A stretch of DNA of 64,000 bases from Peribacillus butanolivorans (GCF_001273755.1 NZ_LGYA01000001.1:3659683-3723682), one strand, 5' to 3'; positions 28,891 to 40,927 are shown, counted from the stretch's first letter. The notes: a model not told the origin generated them from the sequence alone. Made by a program: numbers and translations.

Positions 28891-31208
28891 TCGTTCACAC
28901 CTACCAATGCATGCTCAAGGACTTCATCAACGTGTGAAACTGGAACAAATGTTAATTCTTTACGGACACTTTCCGGGATATCATCAATATCCTTTTCGTT
29001 ATTTTGCGGGATGATGATTTTCGTAAGTCCTGCCCGGTGAGCCGCTAAAGATTTTTCTTTAAGGCCGCCGATTGGAAGAACTCGTCCGCGTAATGTAATT
29101 TCGCCTGTCATGCCTACCTCTTTTCTGATCGGCCTATTAGTAAGGGCCGATATTAACGCTGTTGCAATCGTGATGCCTGCAGAAGGACCATCCTTAGGGA
29201 CAGCACCTTCAGGAACATGAATATGAATATCATATTTTTCATGGAAGTTCGTATCAATATGAAGTTTCTCGGTTTTCGAACGGACGTAACTAAAAGCAGC
29301 CTGAGCCGATTCTTTCATTACATCGCCAAGTTTTCCTGTCAAAATAAGCTTGCCTTTACCTGGTGATAAAGAAACCTCGATTTGTAGCGTATCGCCACCT
29401 ACCGACGTGTAAGCTAGTCCATTAGCGACACCGACTTGGTTCTCGACTTCCGCTTGTCCATAATGGAACATCGTTTTCCCTAAAAACTCCTCGACATTCT
29501 TTTCAGAAATGACGACCCGTTTTTTATCTCCGGATACGATGATTTTCGCAGTCTTCCGACAGATGCTTGCAAGCTGTCGTTCCAGACTCCGGACACCAGC
29601 CTCCCGAGTATAATAACGGATGATTTTAGTAAGGGCTTCCTCACGAATTTGCAGTTGGGTCTTCAATAAACCATGGTTTTCTAACTGTCTAGGCAGTAAA
29701 TGATCCTTGGCAATATGAAGTTTCTCTATTTCAGTATAACCCGCAATCGAAATGATTTCCATACGATCACGAAGCGGCCCCGGAATTGTGCCCAAATTAT
29801 TCGCAGTTGCAATGAACATAACTTTGGAAAGGTCATAGGTTTCCTCTATATAATGGTCACTGAAATTATGATTTTGCTCCGGATCGAGCACTTCAAGCAT
29901 CGCTGCAGATGGATCTCCCCTAAAGTCATTTGACATCTTATCCACTTCATCCAGTAAAAAGACAGGATTAATCGTTCCAGCTTTTTTCATACCCTGGATG
30001 ATCCGGCCTGGCATTGCCCCTACATAGGTACGGCGGTGTCCACGGATTTCTGATTCATCACGCACTCCACCTAAGGAAACCCGAACGAAATTCCGGTTCA
30101 GGGATGCAGCGATTGATTTAGCCAAGCTTGTTTTCCCAACCCCAGGAGGGCCCACTAAGCAAAGGATTGGTCCCTTCAACGAATTAGTCAATTGCTGAAC
30201 AGCTAAATACTCAAGCACCCGCTCTTTTACCTTTTCCAACCCATAATGGTCACGGTTTAGAATTTTTTCAGCTTTATGAATATTCAAGTCGTCTTTCGAA
30301 GCTTTAGACCAAGGAAGCGAGATTAACCAATCAATATAGTTGCGGATGACGGAACTTTCAGCTGAGCTTGATGGAACCTTTTCATAACGGTCCAATTCCT
30401 TTAATGCTGTTTCTTTAATATGCTCCGGCATATCCGCTTCTTCTATCTTTTCAGTAAGAACGGTAATTTCACCTGTTTTACCTTCTTTATCTCCCAATTC
30501 CTTTTGAATCGCTTTCATTTGTTCACGCAAATAATATTCTTTTTGCGTCCGCTCCATGGAACGTTTAACACGCTGACCGATCTTTTTCTCAAGAAAAAGA
30601 ACTTCTTTCTCGTTATTAATGATCTCAATCACACGGCTTAAACGTTTTTTCATATCAATAGTCTCAAGTACTTCTTGCTTTTCCTTCAATTTCAAAGGCA
30701 AATGCGAAGCAATTATATCAGCTAGTCTTCCCGGCTCTTCAATATCGGAAGTAGCTGAAAAGGTTTCACCGGTTATTTTCTTGGACATCTTTATGTATTG
30801 TTCAAAATAATCCAGCAAAGTACGCATTAATGCTTGATGTTCCGCATCTTTTTCATCGCTGTCTTCATATATTTTAATCTTGGCACCATAATGTGTCTCA
30901 TAATCGTAAAATTCGATGACCTCTGCTCGGTTTAATCCTTCCACCAACACTCGGATTGTACCGTTTGGAAGCTTCAACATCTGTTTTACCTTTGTTAAAG
31001 TCCCCATTGTAAATAAATCTTCTTCACCTGGTTCGTCCAACGAAACATCTTGCTGTGTCGTCAAAAATATAAGATGGTCTTCCACCATTGCTTTCTCAAG
31101 GGCTTGTACCGATTTATCTCGGCCTACATCTAAATGAAGTACCATCGTTGGATATACAAGCAGTCCTCTAAGCGGCAGGAGGGGGACGATGATTTCTTTA
31201 TCAGTCAT
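28887..31208 (-). CDS. lonA: LonA, ATP-dependent protease
   Basis: 773 residues. The N-terminal substrate-binding domain begins [20 protein letters not shown]. The AAA+ module has [19 protein letters not shown]. The protease domain carries the Ser-Lys dyad in [16 protein letters not shown] (Ser near 678) and [13 protein letters not shown]. Cytosolic degradation of misfolded and regulatory proteins. A short gap (253 bp) separates it from lonB. Confidence 0.98.
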   Translation of the reverse strand: MTDKEIIVPLLPLRGLLVYPTMVLHLDVGRDKSVQALEKAMVEDHLIFLTTQQDVSLDEPGEEDLFTMGTLTKVKQMLKLPNGTIRVLVEGLNRAEVIEFYDYETHYGAKIKIYEDSDEKDAEHQALMRTLLDYFEQYIKMSKKITGETFSATSDIEEPGRLADIIASHLPLKLKEKQEVLETIDMKKRLSRVIEIINNEKEVLFLEKKIGQRVKRSMERTQKEYYLREQMKAIQKELGDKEGKTGEITVLTEKIEEADMPEHIKETALKELDRYEKVPSSSAESSVIRNYIDWLISLPWSKASKDDLNIHKAEKILNRDHYGLEKVKERVLEYLAVQQLTNSLKGPILCLVGPPGVGKTSLAKSIAASLNRNFVRVSLGGVRDESEIRGHRRTYVGAMPGRIIQGMKKAGTINPVFLLDEVDKMSNDFRGDPSAAMLEVLDPEQNHNFSDHYIEETYDLSKVMFIATANNLGTIPGPLRDRMEIISIAGYTEIEKLHIAKDHLLPRQLENHGLLKTQLQIREEALTKIIRYYTREAGVRSLERQLASICRKTAKIIVSGDKKRVVISEKNVEEFLGKTMFHYGQAEVENQVGVANGLAYTSVGGDTLQIEVSLSPGKGKLILTGKLGDVMKESAQAAFSYVRSKTEKLHIDTNFHEKYDIHIHVPEGAVPKDGPSAGITIATALISALTNRPIRKEVGMTGEITLRGRVLPIGGLKEKSLAAHRAGLTKIIIPQNNEKDIDDIPESVRKELTFVPVSHVDEVLEHALVGVNE

Positions 31209-31419
31209 TTCCTGACACCTCCATCTAATTAGTATCGTCGTTGTAAACTATTTACCCATGTTCTCAACCTTTTAACAATTCTATCCTATTTATATAGAAG
31301 TGTCTATTTGTTTACCTTAACACGTTTCTACTGCTTTTATTATCTCCAATATTAGATAAAAAAGCACGTATGAACAAGCTATTATTTTTCTGTTAGGTTT
31401 ATTTCGAGAAATTGTTATG

Positions 31420-31458
31420 GTCCTTAAAATGCCCCGGTCTGATCAAACCGGGGCAATT
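31420..31458 (-). terminator. Terminator after lonB
   Basis: A 9-bp stem TGCCCCGGT/ACCGGGGCA with a TTTT stretch beyond it on the minus strand lies just downstream of the lonB stop. Confidence 0.75.
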
Positions 31459-31461
31459 CTT

Positions 31462-33132
31462 TTATACACTTTCTTTTTTCGATAGGTCCAAGGATGTGAG
31501 AATTTGTTCCGACATCAACTCTTTTTTCAGTGCCCGGTCAAATACTTCTTTCACATTCGAAACGGGAATGATCTCAATATCCTTGATTTCTTGGAGCAAT
31601 GGCTGCATGTTTTCTGCTGGAATGATTACTGTCTTTGCTCCAGCCAGTTTTGCAGCCTTGATTTTCGGAATGACTCCCCCAATCGGTTTAACGCCGCCAT
31701 GAATGCTGATTTCTCCAGTCATCGCTAGTGTGTGATCAACAGGGATTTTATAGATTGCCGAGTATATACCTGTAGCCATTGCAATTCCCGCTGAAGGGCC
31801 ATCTACAGGACTTCCACCAGGAAAGTTTACATGGATATCAAATTGGTCGGCCGGCACTCCCATCGAACGTAAAACCGTGATTACATTTTCAATTGAACCT
31901 TTTGCCATGCTCTTGCGGCGAATTGATTTCCCATTCCCCCCGCCGATGCTTTCTTCTTCAACAATACCGGTTATATTTATCGAACCGGTTTCATTGGAGG
32001 CCGCCATAACTGTTACCTCAATTTCTAGCAATGCCCCGCTGTTGGGCCCGTATACGGCAAGACCGTTAACGAGGCCAATTTTTGAATTAGATTCAATTTT
32101 CCGATCCATTCGCGGTGTCAGTTGGCTGCTATGAGCCATCCAATCAATATCTTCTTCCCTAATAAATGATCGGTTTTCATTAATCGAAATACCCGCGAGA
32201 GTCTGAATCATATTAACAGCTTCTCTACCATTTCGGGCATAATCCGAAATCGATTGTAATCCTTTTTCACTAATTGTGATTCCTACTTTATCGGAGGCAT
32301 TTTTAGCAACTGTAATGATTTCTTCCCGGTCAAGTTCACGGAAAAACACTTCAATACATCTCGAGCGAATCGCAGGTGCAATTTCATTTGGCGTCCTGGT
32401 TGTGGCCCCAATCAAGCGAAAGTCAGCCGGGAGTCCATTTTTAAAAATATCATGAATGTGAGTAGGAATATTTTGATTTTCTTCTTGATAATAGGCACTT
32501 TCGAGAAACACCTTACGATCTTCCAACACCTTTAACAGCTTATTCATCTGTATTGGATGAAGCTCTCCTATTTCATCTATAAACAATACGCCTCCATGAG
32601 CATTGCTAACAGCACCCTGCTTTGGCTGTGGAATACCAGCCTGGCCCATTGCTCCAGCTCCCTGATAAATTGGATCATGCACAGACCCAATTAATGGGTC
32701 GGCAATTCCCCGCTCATCGAATCTAGCTGTAGTCGCATCCAATTCAACAAACACAGCCGAATTTTTAAAAGGAGATTTCCCATTTTTTTTCGCCTCTTCT
32801 AATACAAGCCTAGCAGCTGCTGTTTTCCCTACCCCTGGGGGACCGTAAATAATCACATGCTGAGGATTCGGCCCACACAAGGCCGCCTTTAAGGATTTAA
32901 TGCCATCTTCCTGACCGACAATTTCGTTAAACGTACATGGCCTAACCTTTTCGGCCAATGGCTCTGTTAACGAAATCGACCTCATCTTTCGTAATTGATC
33001 CATTTCTTTTCGTGAATCACGGTCAATAGAAACCTTTTGCGTCCGCTGACCTTTCAATAAATTCAAAAAATACAATCCAATTACAATCCCAAAAAACAGC
33101 TGGATAAACAACGCTATTCCTGTCCAATTCAT
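31462..33132 (-). CDS. lonB: LonB, membrane-anchored sporulation-type Lon protease
   Basis: 556 residues. A single N-terminal membrane segment (about 5-25, IALFIQLFFGIVIGLYFLNL) replaces the LonA N domain. Walker A is [20 protein letters not shown]. The proteolytic Ser is in PVDGPSAGIAMATGIYSAI and the Lys in IPKIKAAKLAGAKTVI. In B. subtilis LonB is made under sigma-F control in the forespore. It lies between clpX and lonA. Confidence 0.96.
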   Translation of the reverse strand: MNWTGIALFIQLFFGIVIGLYFLNLLKGQRTQKVSIDRDSRKEMDQLRKMRSISLTEPLAEKVRPCTFNEIVGQEDGIKSLKAALCGPNPQHVIIYGPPGVGKTAAARLVLEEAKKNGKSPFKNSAVFVELDATTARFDERGIADPLIGSVHDPIYQGAGAMGQAGIPQPKQGAVSNAHGGVLFIDEIGELHPIQMNKLLKVLEDRKVFLESAYYQEENQNIPTHIHDIFKNGLPADFRLIGATTRTPNEIAPAIRSRCIEVFFRELDREEIITVAKNASDKVGITISEKGLQSISDYARNGREAVNMIQTLAGISINENRSFIREEDIDWMAHSSQLTPRMDRKIESNSKIGLVNGLAVYGPNSGALLEIEVTVMAASNETGSINITGIVEEESIGGGNGKSIRRKSMAKGSIENVITVLRSMGVPADQFDIHVNFPGGSPVDGPSAGIAMATGIYSAIYKIPVDHTLAMTGEISIHGGVKPIGGVIPKIKAAKLAGAKTVIIPAENMQPLLQEIKDIEIIPVSNVKEVFDRALKKELMSEQILTSLDLSKKESV

Positions 33133-33278
33133 CGTATTCCCTCCTGCACTCGCCTAGTTTGTCATTTCTGTTAGTATCTCCTAGGGCAGGTCGAAATAAT
33201 CCAAGAAATTCAGGTTGTAAATTTTGGAGTTTTAATCGTAAACATCAGCAAATTTCCATCATGACATCCTAAAAAGCA

Positions 33279-33316
33279 AAAAAAAAGACTGCCAGCATGA
33301 ACTGACAGTCTTTACG
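33279..33316 (-). terminator. Terminator of clpX
   Basis: Stem AAAGACTG/CAGTCTTT followed on the minus strand by a nine-T run, 14 bp past the clpX stop. Confidence 0.85.
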
Positions 33317-33327
33317 TTTTTATTAAG

Positions 33328-34596
33328 TTAAGCAGATGTTTTCTTTTCTTGTCCTTTGATGGTTGTACCGTCTTTAAGGACTAGCTTTGGAGATTCATTT
33401 TTCGAAATCGTGCTACCTGTGATTACGCATTTTGCAACATCGTCACGGGAAGGAAGATCAAACATCACTTCAAGAATGATGCCTTCAATAATAGAACGCA
33501 GACCACGTGCACCTGTTTTACGTTCTATTGCCTTTTTAGCAATTTCACTTAGCGCTTCCGGTTCGAATTCCAATTCAACATCGTCCAGCTCAAGTAATTT
33601 TTGGTATTGTTTTACAAGAGCATTTTTCGGTTTTGTCAGGATTTCAATCAATGCAGCTTCGTCTAATTGCTCAAGAGTAGCAATTACTGGAAGACGGCCG
33701 ATGAATTCCGGAATCAATCCGAAACGAAGTAAGTCTTCTGGAAGAACTTTAGAAAGCAATTCTTTTTCTGCAACATCATCCTTTTTCACATCAGAGCCAA
33801 AACCGATAACTTTTTGTCCAAGACGGCGTTTGATGATTGGTTCGATGCCATCAAAGGCACCGCCGCAGATGAATAAAATATTGGTAGTGTCGATTTGAAT
33901 GAACTCTTGATGAGGATGTTTACGTCCCCCTTGTGGCGGTACGCTAGCAACCGTTCCTTCAAGAATTTTTAGCAACGCTTGTTGCACACCTTCACCAGAC
34001 ACATCTCGTGTAATAGAAGGGTTTTCAGATTTACGGGCAACTTTATCAATTTCATCGATATAAATGATCCCTTTTTCCGCTTTTTCCACATCATAATCAG
34101 CAGCTTGGATCAATTTAAGAAGGATGTTTTCCACATCTTCCCCTACATATCCAGCTTCCGTTAATGAAGTTGCATCAGCAATAGCAAAAGGAACATTCAG
34201 AAGACGTGCTAATGTTTGCGCAAGAAGCGTTTTCCCACTTCCCGTCGGTCCGATTAAAGCGATGTTACTTTTAGAAAGCTCTACATCGTCGACTTTGCTA
34301 TTGGAATTGATACGTTTGTAATGATTGTAAACAGCAACAGCTAAAGATTTCTTCGCCTGTTCTTGTCCAATCACATATTCGTCAAGAATTTCACGAATTT
34401 CCATTGGCTTAGGTACATCCCTGAATTCAACTTCTTCATCAGTACCCAGCTCTTCTTCAACGATTTCCGTACAAAGCTCGATACACTCGTCACAAATATA
34501 TACACCTGGACCAGCAACCAGTTTACGGACTTGTTCTTGTGTTTTACCGCAAAAAGAACATTTTAACTGTCCTTTTTCATCATTAAATTTAAACAT
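33328..34596 (-). CDS. clpX: ClpX, ATPase subunit of ClpXP protease
   Basis: The start is ATG 34596 with AAAGGGGTG upstream, giving 422 residues; an open extension of 27 codons upstream is not family-like. The zinc finger is [11 protein letters not shown] followed by [10 protein letters not shown]. Walker A is [20 protein letters not shown]. Sensor and pore regions follow. It unfolds substrates and feeds them to ClpP. Confidence 0.98.
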   Translation of the reverse strand: MFKFNDEKGQLKCSFCGKTQEQVRKLVAGPGVYICDECIELCTEIVEEELGTDEEVEFRDVPKPMEIREILDEYVIGQEQAKKSLAVAVYNHYKRINSNSKVDDVELSKSNIALIGPTGSGKTLLAQTLARLLNVPFAIADATSLTEAGYVGEDVENILLKLIQAADYDVEKAEKGIIYIDEIDKVARKSENPSITRDVSGEGVQQALLKILEGTVASVPPQGGRKHPHQEFIQIDTTNILFICGGAFDGIEPIIKRRLGQKVIGFGSDVKKDDVAEKELLSKVLPEDLLRFGLIPEFIGRLPVIATLEQLDEAALIEILTKPKNALVKQYQKLLELDDVELEFEPEALSEIAKKAIERKTGARGLRSIIEGIILEVMFDLPSRDDVAKCVITGSTISKNESPKLVLKDGTTIKGQEKKTSA

Positions 34597-34955
34597 GACA
34601 TTCACCCCTTTAAATACTCTTCCAACTCTATTACAGTAGCGGTATCTAATTCCTAATAAAAAAAGACACACATCCACTAAAGCATTCCAAAACTCCTAGT
34701 ATGTTTTGCATTTTATCATGTTTCTTGGAAGTTTAGTAACAATAATGCTCACGCTTGCGAGTTGTTCAATAAGTACAATAATCCAATCAATATGTATTTG
34801 CCCTTTACCAGTATGCCCAAAACTTTTGATTTTTAAAATAAGGATTTGTTGTATAAATATGTATATGCGGTATTAGAACTAATCTACACCGAAATCCAAA
34901 AAAAATCAATCAGGAAATAACTGAAAATTTCAAATTTCCACAAATTCTCAATATG

Positions 34956-34994
34956 TATAAAACAAGGCACGATTACTCGCGCCTTGTTTTTTTG
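34956..34994 (-). terminator. Terminator of tig
   Basis: Stem AAAACAAGGC/GCCTTGTTTT with a short loop, 35 bp after the tig stop; A and T runs on both sides. Confidence 0.85.
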
Positions 34995-35027
34995 AAGAAA
35001 ATATTAAAATCTAATTACTTATTAAAA

Positions 35028-36320
35028 TTATTTTGCTTCAACTGTTTTGCTGTTTTCAACCAAGAAGTCAATTGCTTTCTTAATTTTAAGATCGCCTTTA
35101 ATTCCATCTAAGTTTCCAAGAGCTTGTTTGATTGCTTCTACTTCCATTTTGTACATTTCAGCCATTTGACCAAGTTCAGCTTCTACATCTTCGTCAGTTG
35201 CTTCAAGTTTTTCAACTTCAGCAATTGCTTCAAGAGTTAGGCTTGTACGAACTTGTCCTTCAGCTTCTTCTTTCATTTGTGCTTTTAAAGCTTCTTCGTC
35301 TTGACCTGAGAATTGGTAGTAAAGATCCAAGTTTAGTCCTTGTGATTGAATGCGTTGAGAAAACTCATTCATCATGCGGTCTACTTCGTTTGAAATCATT
35401 GCTTCAGGAACGTCCATTTCTGCACCTTCAACAGCTTTACCAATTACAGTATTTTGTACGAAGTTTTCTTCTTCGTGTTTTTTGTCATGCTCTAATTTAT
35501 GTTTTGTTTTCTCTTTAAGTTCAGCTAATGTTTCAACTTCGTCGTCAACATCTTTCGCGAACTCATCATCCAACTCAGGAAGTTGTTTTGTTTTGATTTC
35601 GTGAATTTTCACTTTGAATACAGCTGGTTTACCTGCAAGCTCAGCAGCATGGTATTCTTCTGGGAATGTTACTTCGATATCTTTTTCAGCGCCAGTTTCA
35701 AGACCAACTAGTTGTTCTTCAAAACCAGGAATGAAAGAGTTAGAACCGATTTCTAATGAATGGTTTTCAGAAGCTCCACCTTCAAATGCTTCACCATCAA
35801 CGAATCCTTCGAAGTCAAGAACAACTGTATCGCCTTCTGCAGCTTGTCCTTCTTCTTTAACAACAAGCTCAGCTTGACGCTCTTGCAAAGTTTTTAATTC
35901 ATTTTCAACATCTTCGTCAGTTACTTCAGTATTGAATTTTTCAACTTCAACACCTTTGTAATCTCCTAATTTAACTTCAGGCTTAACTGTTACAGTTGCA
36001 GTGAAAATTAAGTTTTCGCCTTTTTCCATTTTCTCGATGTCGATTTCTGGACGATCTACAGGCTGAATTCCAGCTTCTTCGACAGCATTTGCATAAGCAT
36101 CTGGAAGAATAATATCAAGCGCATCTTGATAAAGAGATTCTACGCCGAATTTTTTTTCGAACATTTGACGTGGCATTTTACCTTTACGGAAGCCAGGTAC
36201 GTTTACTTGTTTTACTACTTTTTTGAAAGCTGCGTCTAAACCTTCGTTTACTTTTGCAGCGTCAACTTCAATTGTTAATACGCCTTGATTACCTTCTTGT
36301 TTTTCCCATTTTACAGACAT
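35028..36320 (-). CDS. tig: Trigger factor
   Basis: The start at ATG 36320, 7 nt after GGAGGGA, gives 430 residues ([20 protein letters not shown]). The ribosome-docking signature [20 protein letters not shown] lies near 40-60. The central FKBP-type PPIase domain has [20 protein letters not shown]. The C-terminal arms are helical and acidic. It is a ribosome-bound chaperone for nascent chains. Confidence 0.97.
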   Translation of the reverse strand: MSVKWEKQEGNQGVLTIEVDAAKVNEGLDAAFKKVVKQVNVPGFRKGKMPRQMFEKKFGVESLYQDALDIILPDAYANAVEEAGIQPVDRPEIDIEKMEKGENLIFTATVTVKPEVKLGDYKGVEVEKFNTEVTDEDVENELKTLQERQAELVVKEEGQAAEGDTVVLDFEGFVDGEAFEGGASENHSLEIGSNSFIPGFEEQLVGLETGAEKDIEVTFPEEYHAAELAGKPAVFKVKIHEIKTKQLPELDDEFAKDVDDEVETLAELKEKTKHKLEHDKKHEEENFVQNTVIGKAVEGAEMDVPEAMISNEVDRMMNEFSQRIQSQGLNLDLYYQFSGQDEEALKAQMKEEAEGQVRTSLTLEAIAEVEKLEATDEDVEAELGQMAEMYKMEVEAIKQALGNLDGIKGDLKIKKAIDFLVENSKTVEAK

Positions 36321-36505
36321 GTGTTTCCCTCCAAAAAATCTATATACTTCAATAATAAGCATTGGATGAATATGCTTTGCAAGTGTTAACAAGTCATCCT
36401 TCAAAAATACCCAAAAAAATTATTGGGAAATCGTCAAAATTAGACGATTATACATTACAACCACTACATTATACCACAGGATTAATCTGTTACAACAGCT
36501 ATAGG

Positions 36506-37540
36506 TTAAATAATGGGATAAGAAATTTCCTCGATTTCTTTAATATAGGATAGAATATCCTCAACTGCTTCCTCATCAGCCAAATAAATGTCCGCTATCT
36601 TCCTGCTGATATTTTCTCCTGCCATGTATTCTTCTGCTAATGCATGATAGGCAGCCGCCCAAACTGGCAGGCTTTCTGGTTCCGGTTCAAACGGATATAA
36701 TAGAAAGGAATGCCGCTCGATTAAACTATGCACCATTTCAAATAAACTTGGGTTTTTCTGACTGATTTCCGCTTCTGTAAGACTGGTAACCTTCTTATAA
36801 AATTCCGTCTCCTTCAAGCCTGCTAATTCTTTTGGAATTACGGACTTTGCTTTAGAGAATTTCTTAAGTGTCACTTCTTCGTTATATTCCTGGTCGATAA
36901 GGATGTTAAGGAGCATCGTTTTAAAAAACGGATGGCCTTGTTCTTGTTGTAGAAATTGTTCGATTTGAGGGATAAATGGTCGAATATTTATATTCGTCAG
37001 TTTTGAAATAACTAAGAATATTTCATTATCCGTTTTCCCTTCAAACAGCTCATCCTCTTTTAATTCCTCTGCAAGCTGCTGTTTTTGCCTGTCCGCTTCC
37101 TCTTTTTTATCTTCAAGAGCCCTTTTACTGAACTGAAGCATCTTTTCAAAATGTTCCTCTTTATCAAATGGTATTTGATTTTCTTCAAATAGCATTTCAA
37201 TAGTCGTAACCATTTCCTGATGCTCGCTTAATTGTAAAAGCACCATTAAATAGATATTGATAAGTTGAAAATAATCACCGATGCCTTTGTTCAACATCTC
37301 TTGGCACAACTCTTTTGACTCCTCATAATACTCAAGTTCGACAAGGGAGACCACTAGTCCCATACAGACTTCATCATTTTCAGGCTCAAACTCCCGAGCT
37401 TGGCTAAAGAGCAGTGCAGCATCTCTAAAGTTTCTGTTCCCAAGCTCATCTAACCCTTTTACTATCAACCTTTCACCGAGATTTGGAAAGGAGATAATCT
37501 TGGTCTCTTCAGCTTTCTTTTGGTTGTTCTTATTATCCAT
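36506..37540 (-). CDS. ysoA: TPR-repeat protein (YsoA-like)
   Basis: 344 residues from ATG 37540 (MDNKNNQKKAEETKIISFPN); codons upstream are open but AT-rich and unlike protein. Tetratricopeptide-like helices are seen at about 23-90 (LIVKGLDELGNRNFRDAALL, FEPENDEVCMGLVVSLVELE) and further degenerate repeats follow. No enzyme motif. It lies between tig and leuD, as ysoA does in B. subtilis. A scaffold role is inferred only from the fold. Confidence 0.82.
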   Translation of the reverse strand: MDNKNNQKKAEETKIISFPNLGERLIVKGLDELGNRNFRDAALLFSQAREFEPENDEVCMGLVVSLVELEYYEESKELCQEMLNKGIGDYFQLINIYLMVLLQLSEHQEMVTTIEMLFEENQIPFDKEEHFEKMLQFSKRALEDKKEEADRQKQQLAEELKEDELFEGKTDNEIFLVISKLTNINIRPFIPQIEQFLQQEQGHPFFKTMLLNILIDQEYNEEVTLKKFSKAKSVIPKELAGLKETEFYKKVTSLTEAEISQKNPSLFEMVHSLIERHSFLLYPFEPEPESLPVWAAAYHALAEEYMAGENISRKIADIYLADEEAVEDILSYIKEIEEISYPII

Positions 37541-37647
37541 CCTATTTTCCGCCTCACCGTCGCTTTTTGAAAAACAGTTTAGCATGTAATAGTATGAAAT
37601 ACAAAAATTATAAGGGTGAATGAACACTTTCCACCCTTTTTTCTTTA

Positions 37648-37696
37648 CAAAAAAAATCCCGGCCCCTTTCAAATAAGAAAGAAAGAACGGGAGATT
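37648..37696 (-). terminator. Terminator of the ilv-leu operon (after leuD)
   Basis: On the minus strand a stem built from CTCCCGTTCTTTC and GAAAGGGGCCGGGA is followed by eight Ts. It overlaps the upstream margin of the ysoA-like gene. Confidence 0.75.
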
Positions 37697-37706
37697 TGTT
37701 CTTCAA

Positions 37707-38306
37707 TTAAGTACTAGAAACAACCTTTTTTTGTTGTTCATAAGCAGAAATCTCTTCATCATATTGAAGTGTAATAGAAATTTCATCCCAGCCTTTGACT
37801 AGCATTTCCTTCCAATATGGATGAATCTCAAAGCTTACTTCAAATCCTTGACCATCTATTAATGTTTGATTAGGCAGATCAATCGTCAACTCATAGTCAG
37901 GCGCTGACACTCGCTCCATTAAATACTTCACTTCATCCTGCGTTAAAGCAATAGGAACCATCCCATTTTTCATGCAGTTACTTTTAAAAATATCAGCAAA
38001 AGACGGTGCGATGACAATATCAAATCCGTAATCTTTCAACGACCATGGAGCATGCTCACGTGAAGAACCACAACCGAAATTTTCACCTGCAATTAAAATG
38101 GACGTGTTTTGATTATGAGGCTGATTTAATTCAAAATCGGGCCGTTCCTTTCCATCCTCATCAAAACGCCAGTTATAGAATAAAAATTCACCAAATCCGC
38201 TTCGCTCGATTCGTTTTAAAAATTGCTTTGGAATGATTTGATCTGTATCCACGTTTTTACGGTCAAGTGCCGCGGCTCTTCCTTTATATATAGTAATGGG
38301 TTCCAT
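37707..38306 (-). CDS. leuD: 3-isopropylmalate dehydratase small subunit
   Basis: 199 residues from ATG 38306, 8 nt after GGAGG. Features are NVDTDQIIPKQFLKRIERSG near 18-38 and ENFGCGSSREHAPWSLKDYG near 73-93, the swivelling-domain signature. With LeuC it isomerises 2- to 3-isopropylmalate. Last gene of the ilv-leu operon, 28 bp after leuC. Confidence 0.97.
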   Translation of the reverse strand: MEPITIYKGRAAALDRKNVDTDQIIPKQFLKRIERSGFGEFLFYNWRFDEDGKERPDFELNQPHNQNTSILIAGENFGCGSSREHAPWSLKDYGFDIVIAPSFADIFKSNCMKNGMVPIALTQDEVKYLMERVSAPDYELTIDLPNQTLIDGQGFEVSFEIHPYWKEMLVKGWDEISITLQYDEEISAYEQQKKVVSST

Positions 38307-38334
38307 TCTCTGCACCTCCAGCTAATTCGTATTC

Positions 38335-39744
38335 TTAATGAACTTGTTCAGTTTTTTTCAAGTTTCTAATATCGACAAATTTCCCATAAATAGCCGCTGC
38401 TGCAGCCATTGCCGGGCTAACTAAGTGAGTCCTTGCTCCAGCACCTTGACGTCCTTCAAAGTTCCGATTACTAGTGGATGCACAGTGCTCACCAGATGGA
38501 ACGGCATCCGGATTCATACTTAAGCACATGCTGCATCCTGATTCACGCCACTCAAAGCCTGCGGATTTAAAAATTTCATCCAAACCTTCATCTTCCGCTT
38601 GTCTTTTAACACTTTGTGAACCTGGTACGACCATCGCTCGAACACCTTTTTGAACAGTCTGACCATCTATCATTTCTGCTGCTTGTCGCAAGTCCTCAAT
38701 TCGGGAATTTGTACAAGATCCAATGAATACATGCTGAACAGGAATATTCGTTATTGGCATACCTTCTTCAAGACCCATATACTCCAGAGCACGATTCAGT
38801 TCTTTTGAATCGATGATATCTTCAGCAAAGGTCGGCACATTACCGTCAACTCCACTCGCCATTCCTGGGTTTGTTCCCCAGCTGACCATCGGCGAAATTA
38901 GGCTACCATCAAGAATTATTTCCTGGTCATAGACCGCATCTTCATCACTGGCGAGCGATTTCCACTCCTGAACATATTGTTCGAATTCCACTCCTTTTGG
39001 TACATATTTACGACCTTTTATATAAGAGAATGTTGTTTCATCAGGAGCCACAAGCCCCGCTCTTGCTCCGCCTTCAATCGACATATTACATACCGTCATT
39101 CTTTCTTCCATTGACATATCTCTGAATACTTCGCCACAGTATTCAATGATATGTCCAGTACCAAAATCGACACCGAATTTAGAAATCACATATAAAATGA
39201 CATCTTTCGCCATCACACCTTGACCAAGCTTTCCATTAACCTCAAGCTTTAATGTTTTTGGTTTTGTTTGCCATAGAGTTTGTGTAGCCAAAACGTGTTC
39301 GACCTCACTTGTTCCTATGCCAAACGCAATCGATCCGAATGCGCCATGTGTAGAGGTATGACTGTCACCACAAACAATCGTCATCCCCGGCTGTGTAAGA
39401 CCTAATTCAGGACCAATAACGTGAACGATTCCTTGTTCCGGACTGTCTAAATCAGCAAGGCGGATGCCAAACTCCTTACAGTTTTGGTCAAGTGCTTCTA
39501 ACTGTTTTCTTGCAATATCATCCTCGATGAAATAGCGATTAACAGTTGGCACATTATGATCCATTGTGGCGAATGTACGATCCGGTCTTCTAACTTTACG
39601 CCCTTTTAATCTCAATCCTTCAAACGCTTGAGGAGAGGTTACTTCATGAATATATTGAAGGTCTATATACAATAAATCCGGTTTATTTTCCTCTTCATTT
39701 ACAATATGCCGATCCCATATTTTTTCTATTATCGACTTGCCCAT
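38335..39744 (-). CDS. leuC: 3-isopropylmalate dehydratase large subunit
   Basis: 469 residues. The aconitase-type 4Fe-4S cysteines lie in [13 protein letters not shown] (near 345) and [13 protein letters not shown] (near 405). [20 protein letters not shown] is also present. It partners LeuD. A 70-bp gap with a hairpin separates it from leuB. Confidence 0.97.
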   Translation of the reverse strand: MGKSIIEKIWDRHIVNEEENKPDLLYIDLQYIHEVTSPQAFEGLRLKGRKVRRPDRTFATMDHNVPTVNRYFIEDDIARKQLEALDQNCKEFGIRLADLDSPEQGIVHVIGPELGLTQPGMTIVCGDSHTSTHGAFGSIAFGIGTSEVEHVLATQTLWQTKPKTLKLEVNGKLGQGVMAKDVILYVISKFGVDFGTGHIIEYCGEVFRDMSMEERMTVCNMSIEGGARAGLVAPDETTFSYIKGRKYVPKGVEFEQYVQEWKSLASDEDAVYDQEIILDGSLISPMVSWGTNPGMASGVDGNVPTFAEDIIDSKELNRALEYMGLEEGMPITNIPVQHVFIGSCTNSRIEDLRQAAEMIDGQTVQKGVRAMVVPGSQSVKRQAEDEGLDEIFKSAGFEWRESGCSMCLSMNPDAVPSGEHCASTSNRNFEGRQGAGARTHLVSPAMAAAAAIYGKFVDIRNLKKTEQVH

Positions 39745-39779
39745 CTGTATCCACCTCGATTAATTTTATATTTTTTTTA

Positions 39780-39809
39780 AAAAACACGGCCTAATGTTAG
39801 GCCGTGAAA
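39780..39809 (-). terminator. Terminator-like hairpin inside the operon, between leuB and leuC
   Basis: Perfect 10-bp stem CACGGCCTAA/TTAGGCCGTG with a 2-nt loop at 39785-39806, followed on the minus strand by six Ts and an AT-rich tract. Since leuC follows in the same operon, it likely gives partial termination or protects the 3' end of a processed ilvB-leuB message. Confidence 0.7.
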
Positions 39810-39814
39810 GAAGT

Positions 39815-40927
39815 TTATGCATAAGCTCCCATGATGTTGGAAATAGCTTCCTGGTCTAAAAGATTCGCTTTTATTTCGGCAATCATTTCTGAAGTAGAAG
39901 TAATGTTTGATTGCCCATTTGCAATATCACCTGTTCTTAACCCATAATCGAGTACCGTTTCCACAGCTTGCTCAACAGCATTCGCCTCATTTTCCAAGCC
40001 AAAGGATAAGCGCAGCATCGATGCCGCCGATAAAATAGTTCCGATAGGATTAGCTAAATTTTTGCCTGCAATATCAGGTGCAGAGCCATGAATTGGTTCA
40101 TATAAATTCGGCCCTTGAGTAGATATTGAGGCGGAAGGAAGCATTCCAAGCGATCCAGTTAATACGGACGCTTCATCGCTTAAAATATCGCCAAACATAT
40201 TCTCTGTTACGACAATATCAAATTGTTTTGGATTTTTAATGAGTTGCATGGCTGCATTATCCACAAGCATATGTTCAAGCTCTACATCCGGATAATCCTT
40301 TGCAATTTCTTCAGCCGTTTCACGCCACATCCGGCTGGATTCAAGCACATTGGCTTTATCAACAGATGTTACTTTTTTCTTTCGATCAGATGCTAATTTA
40401 AACGCAAGTTCAATGATGCGCTGCATTTCGATTTTTTGATAGAAAAGAGTATCGACAACGGCTTCTTTTCCTTCTCTTTCTACCCGTTCACTCGGCTTTC
40501 CGAAATAAAGGCCGCCCGTTAGTTCTCGGACAATAACAAAATCCACATCTTCAATGAATTCCTTTTTAAGAGGTGAAGATTCCGATAAGCTGGAATAATA
40601 GCTGATTGGTCGAATGTTAGCATAGAGATTCAAATCTTTTCGGATTTTTAATAATCCTCGTTCCGGTCTTAGGTGTGCAGGTTGATTATCCCACTTCGGT
40701 CCCCCAACGGCACCTAATAATACCGCATCGCTGTTTTTACAAATCTCTACTGTTTCATCTGGCAGGGGCGATCCAGTGTTGTCGATTGCCCCGCCACCAA
40801 TTTCACCATATTGAAATTCAAAATCGTGACCATATCTTTGGGCAACGGCTTCGAGAATTTCTACAGCGCCTCTTGTTACTTCTTTCCCGATGCCATCTCC
40901 TTGAAGCACCGCAATATTCCTTTTCAT
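39815..40927 (-). CDS. leuB: 3-isopropylmalate dehydrogenase
   Basis: 370 residues. It begins IAVLQGDGIGKEVTRGAVEI. The dinucleotide-binding region is YEPIHGSAPDIAGKNLANPI near 283, and the metal-binding aspartates lie in MFGDILSDEASVLTGSLGML. It oxidises and decarboxylates 3-isopropylmalate with NAD+. It is 15 bp downstream of leuA. Confidence 0.97.
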   Translation of the reverse strand: MKRNIAVLQGDGIGKEVTRGAVEILEAVAQRYGHDFEFQYGEIGGGAIDNTGSPLPDETVEICKNSDAVLLGAVGGPKWDNQPAHLRPERGLLKIRKDLNLYANIRPISYYSSLSESSPLKKEFIEDVDFVIVRELTGGLYFGKPSERVEREGKEAVVDTLFYQKIEMQRIIELAFKLASDRKKKVTSVDKANVLESSRMWRETAEEIAKDYPDVELEHMLVDNAAMQLIKNPKQFDIVVTENMFGDILSDEASVLTGSLGMLPSASISTQGPNLYEPIHGSAPDIAGKNLANPIGTILSAASMLRLSFGLENEANAVEQAVETVLDYGLRTGDIANGQSNITSTSEMIAEIKANLLDQEAISNIMGAYA

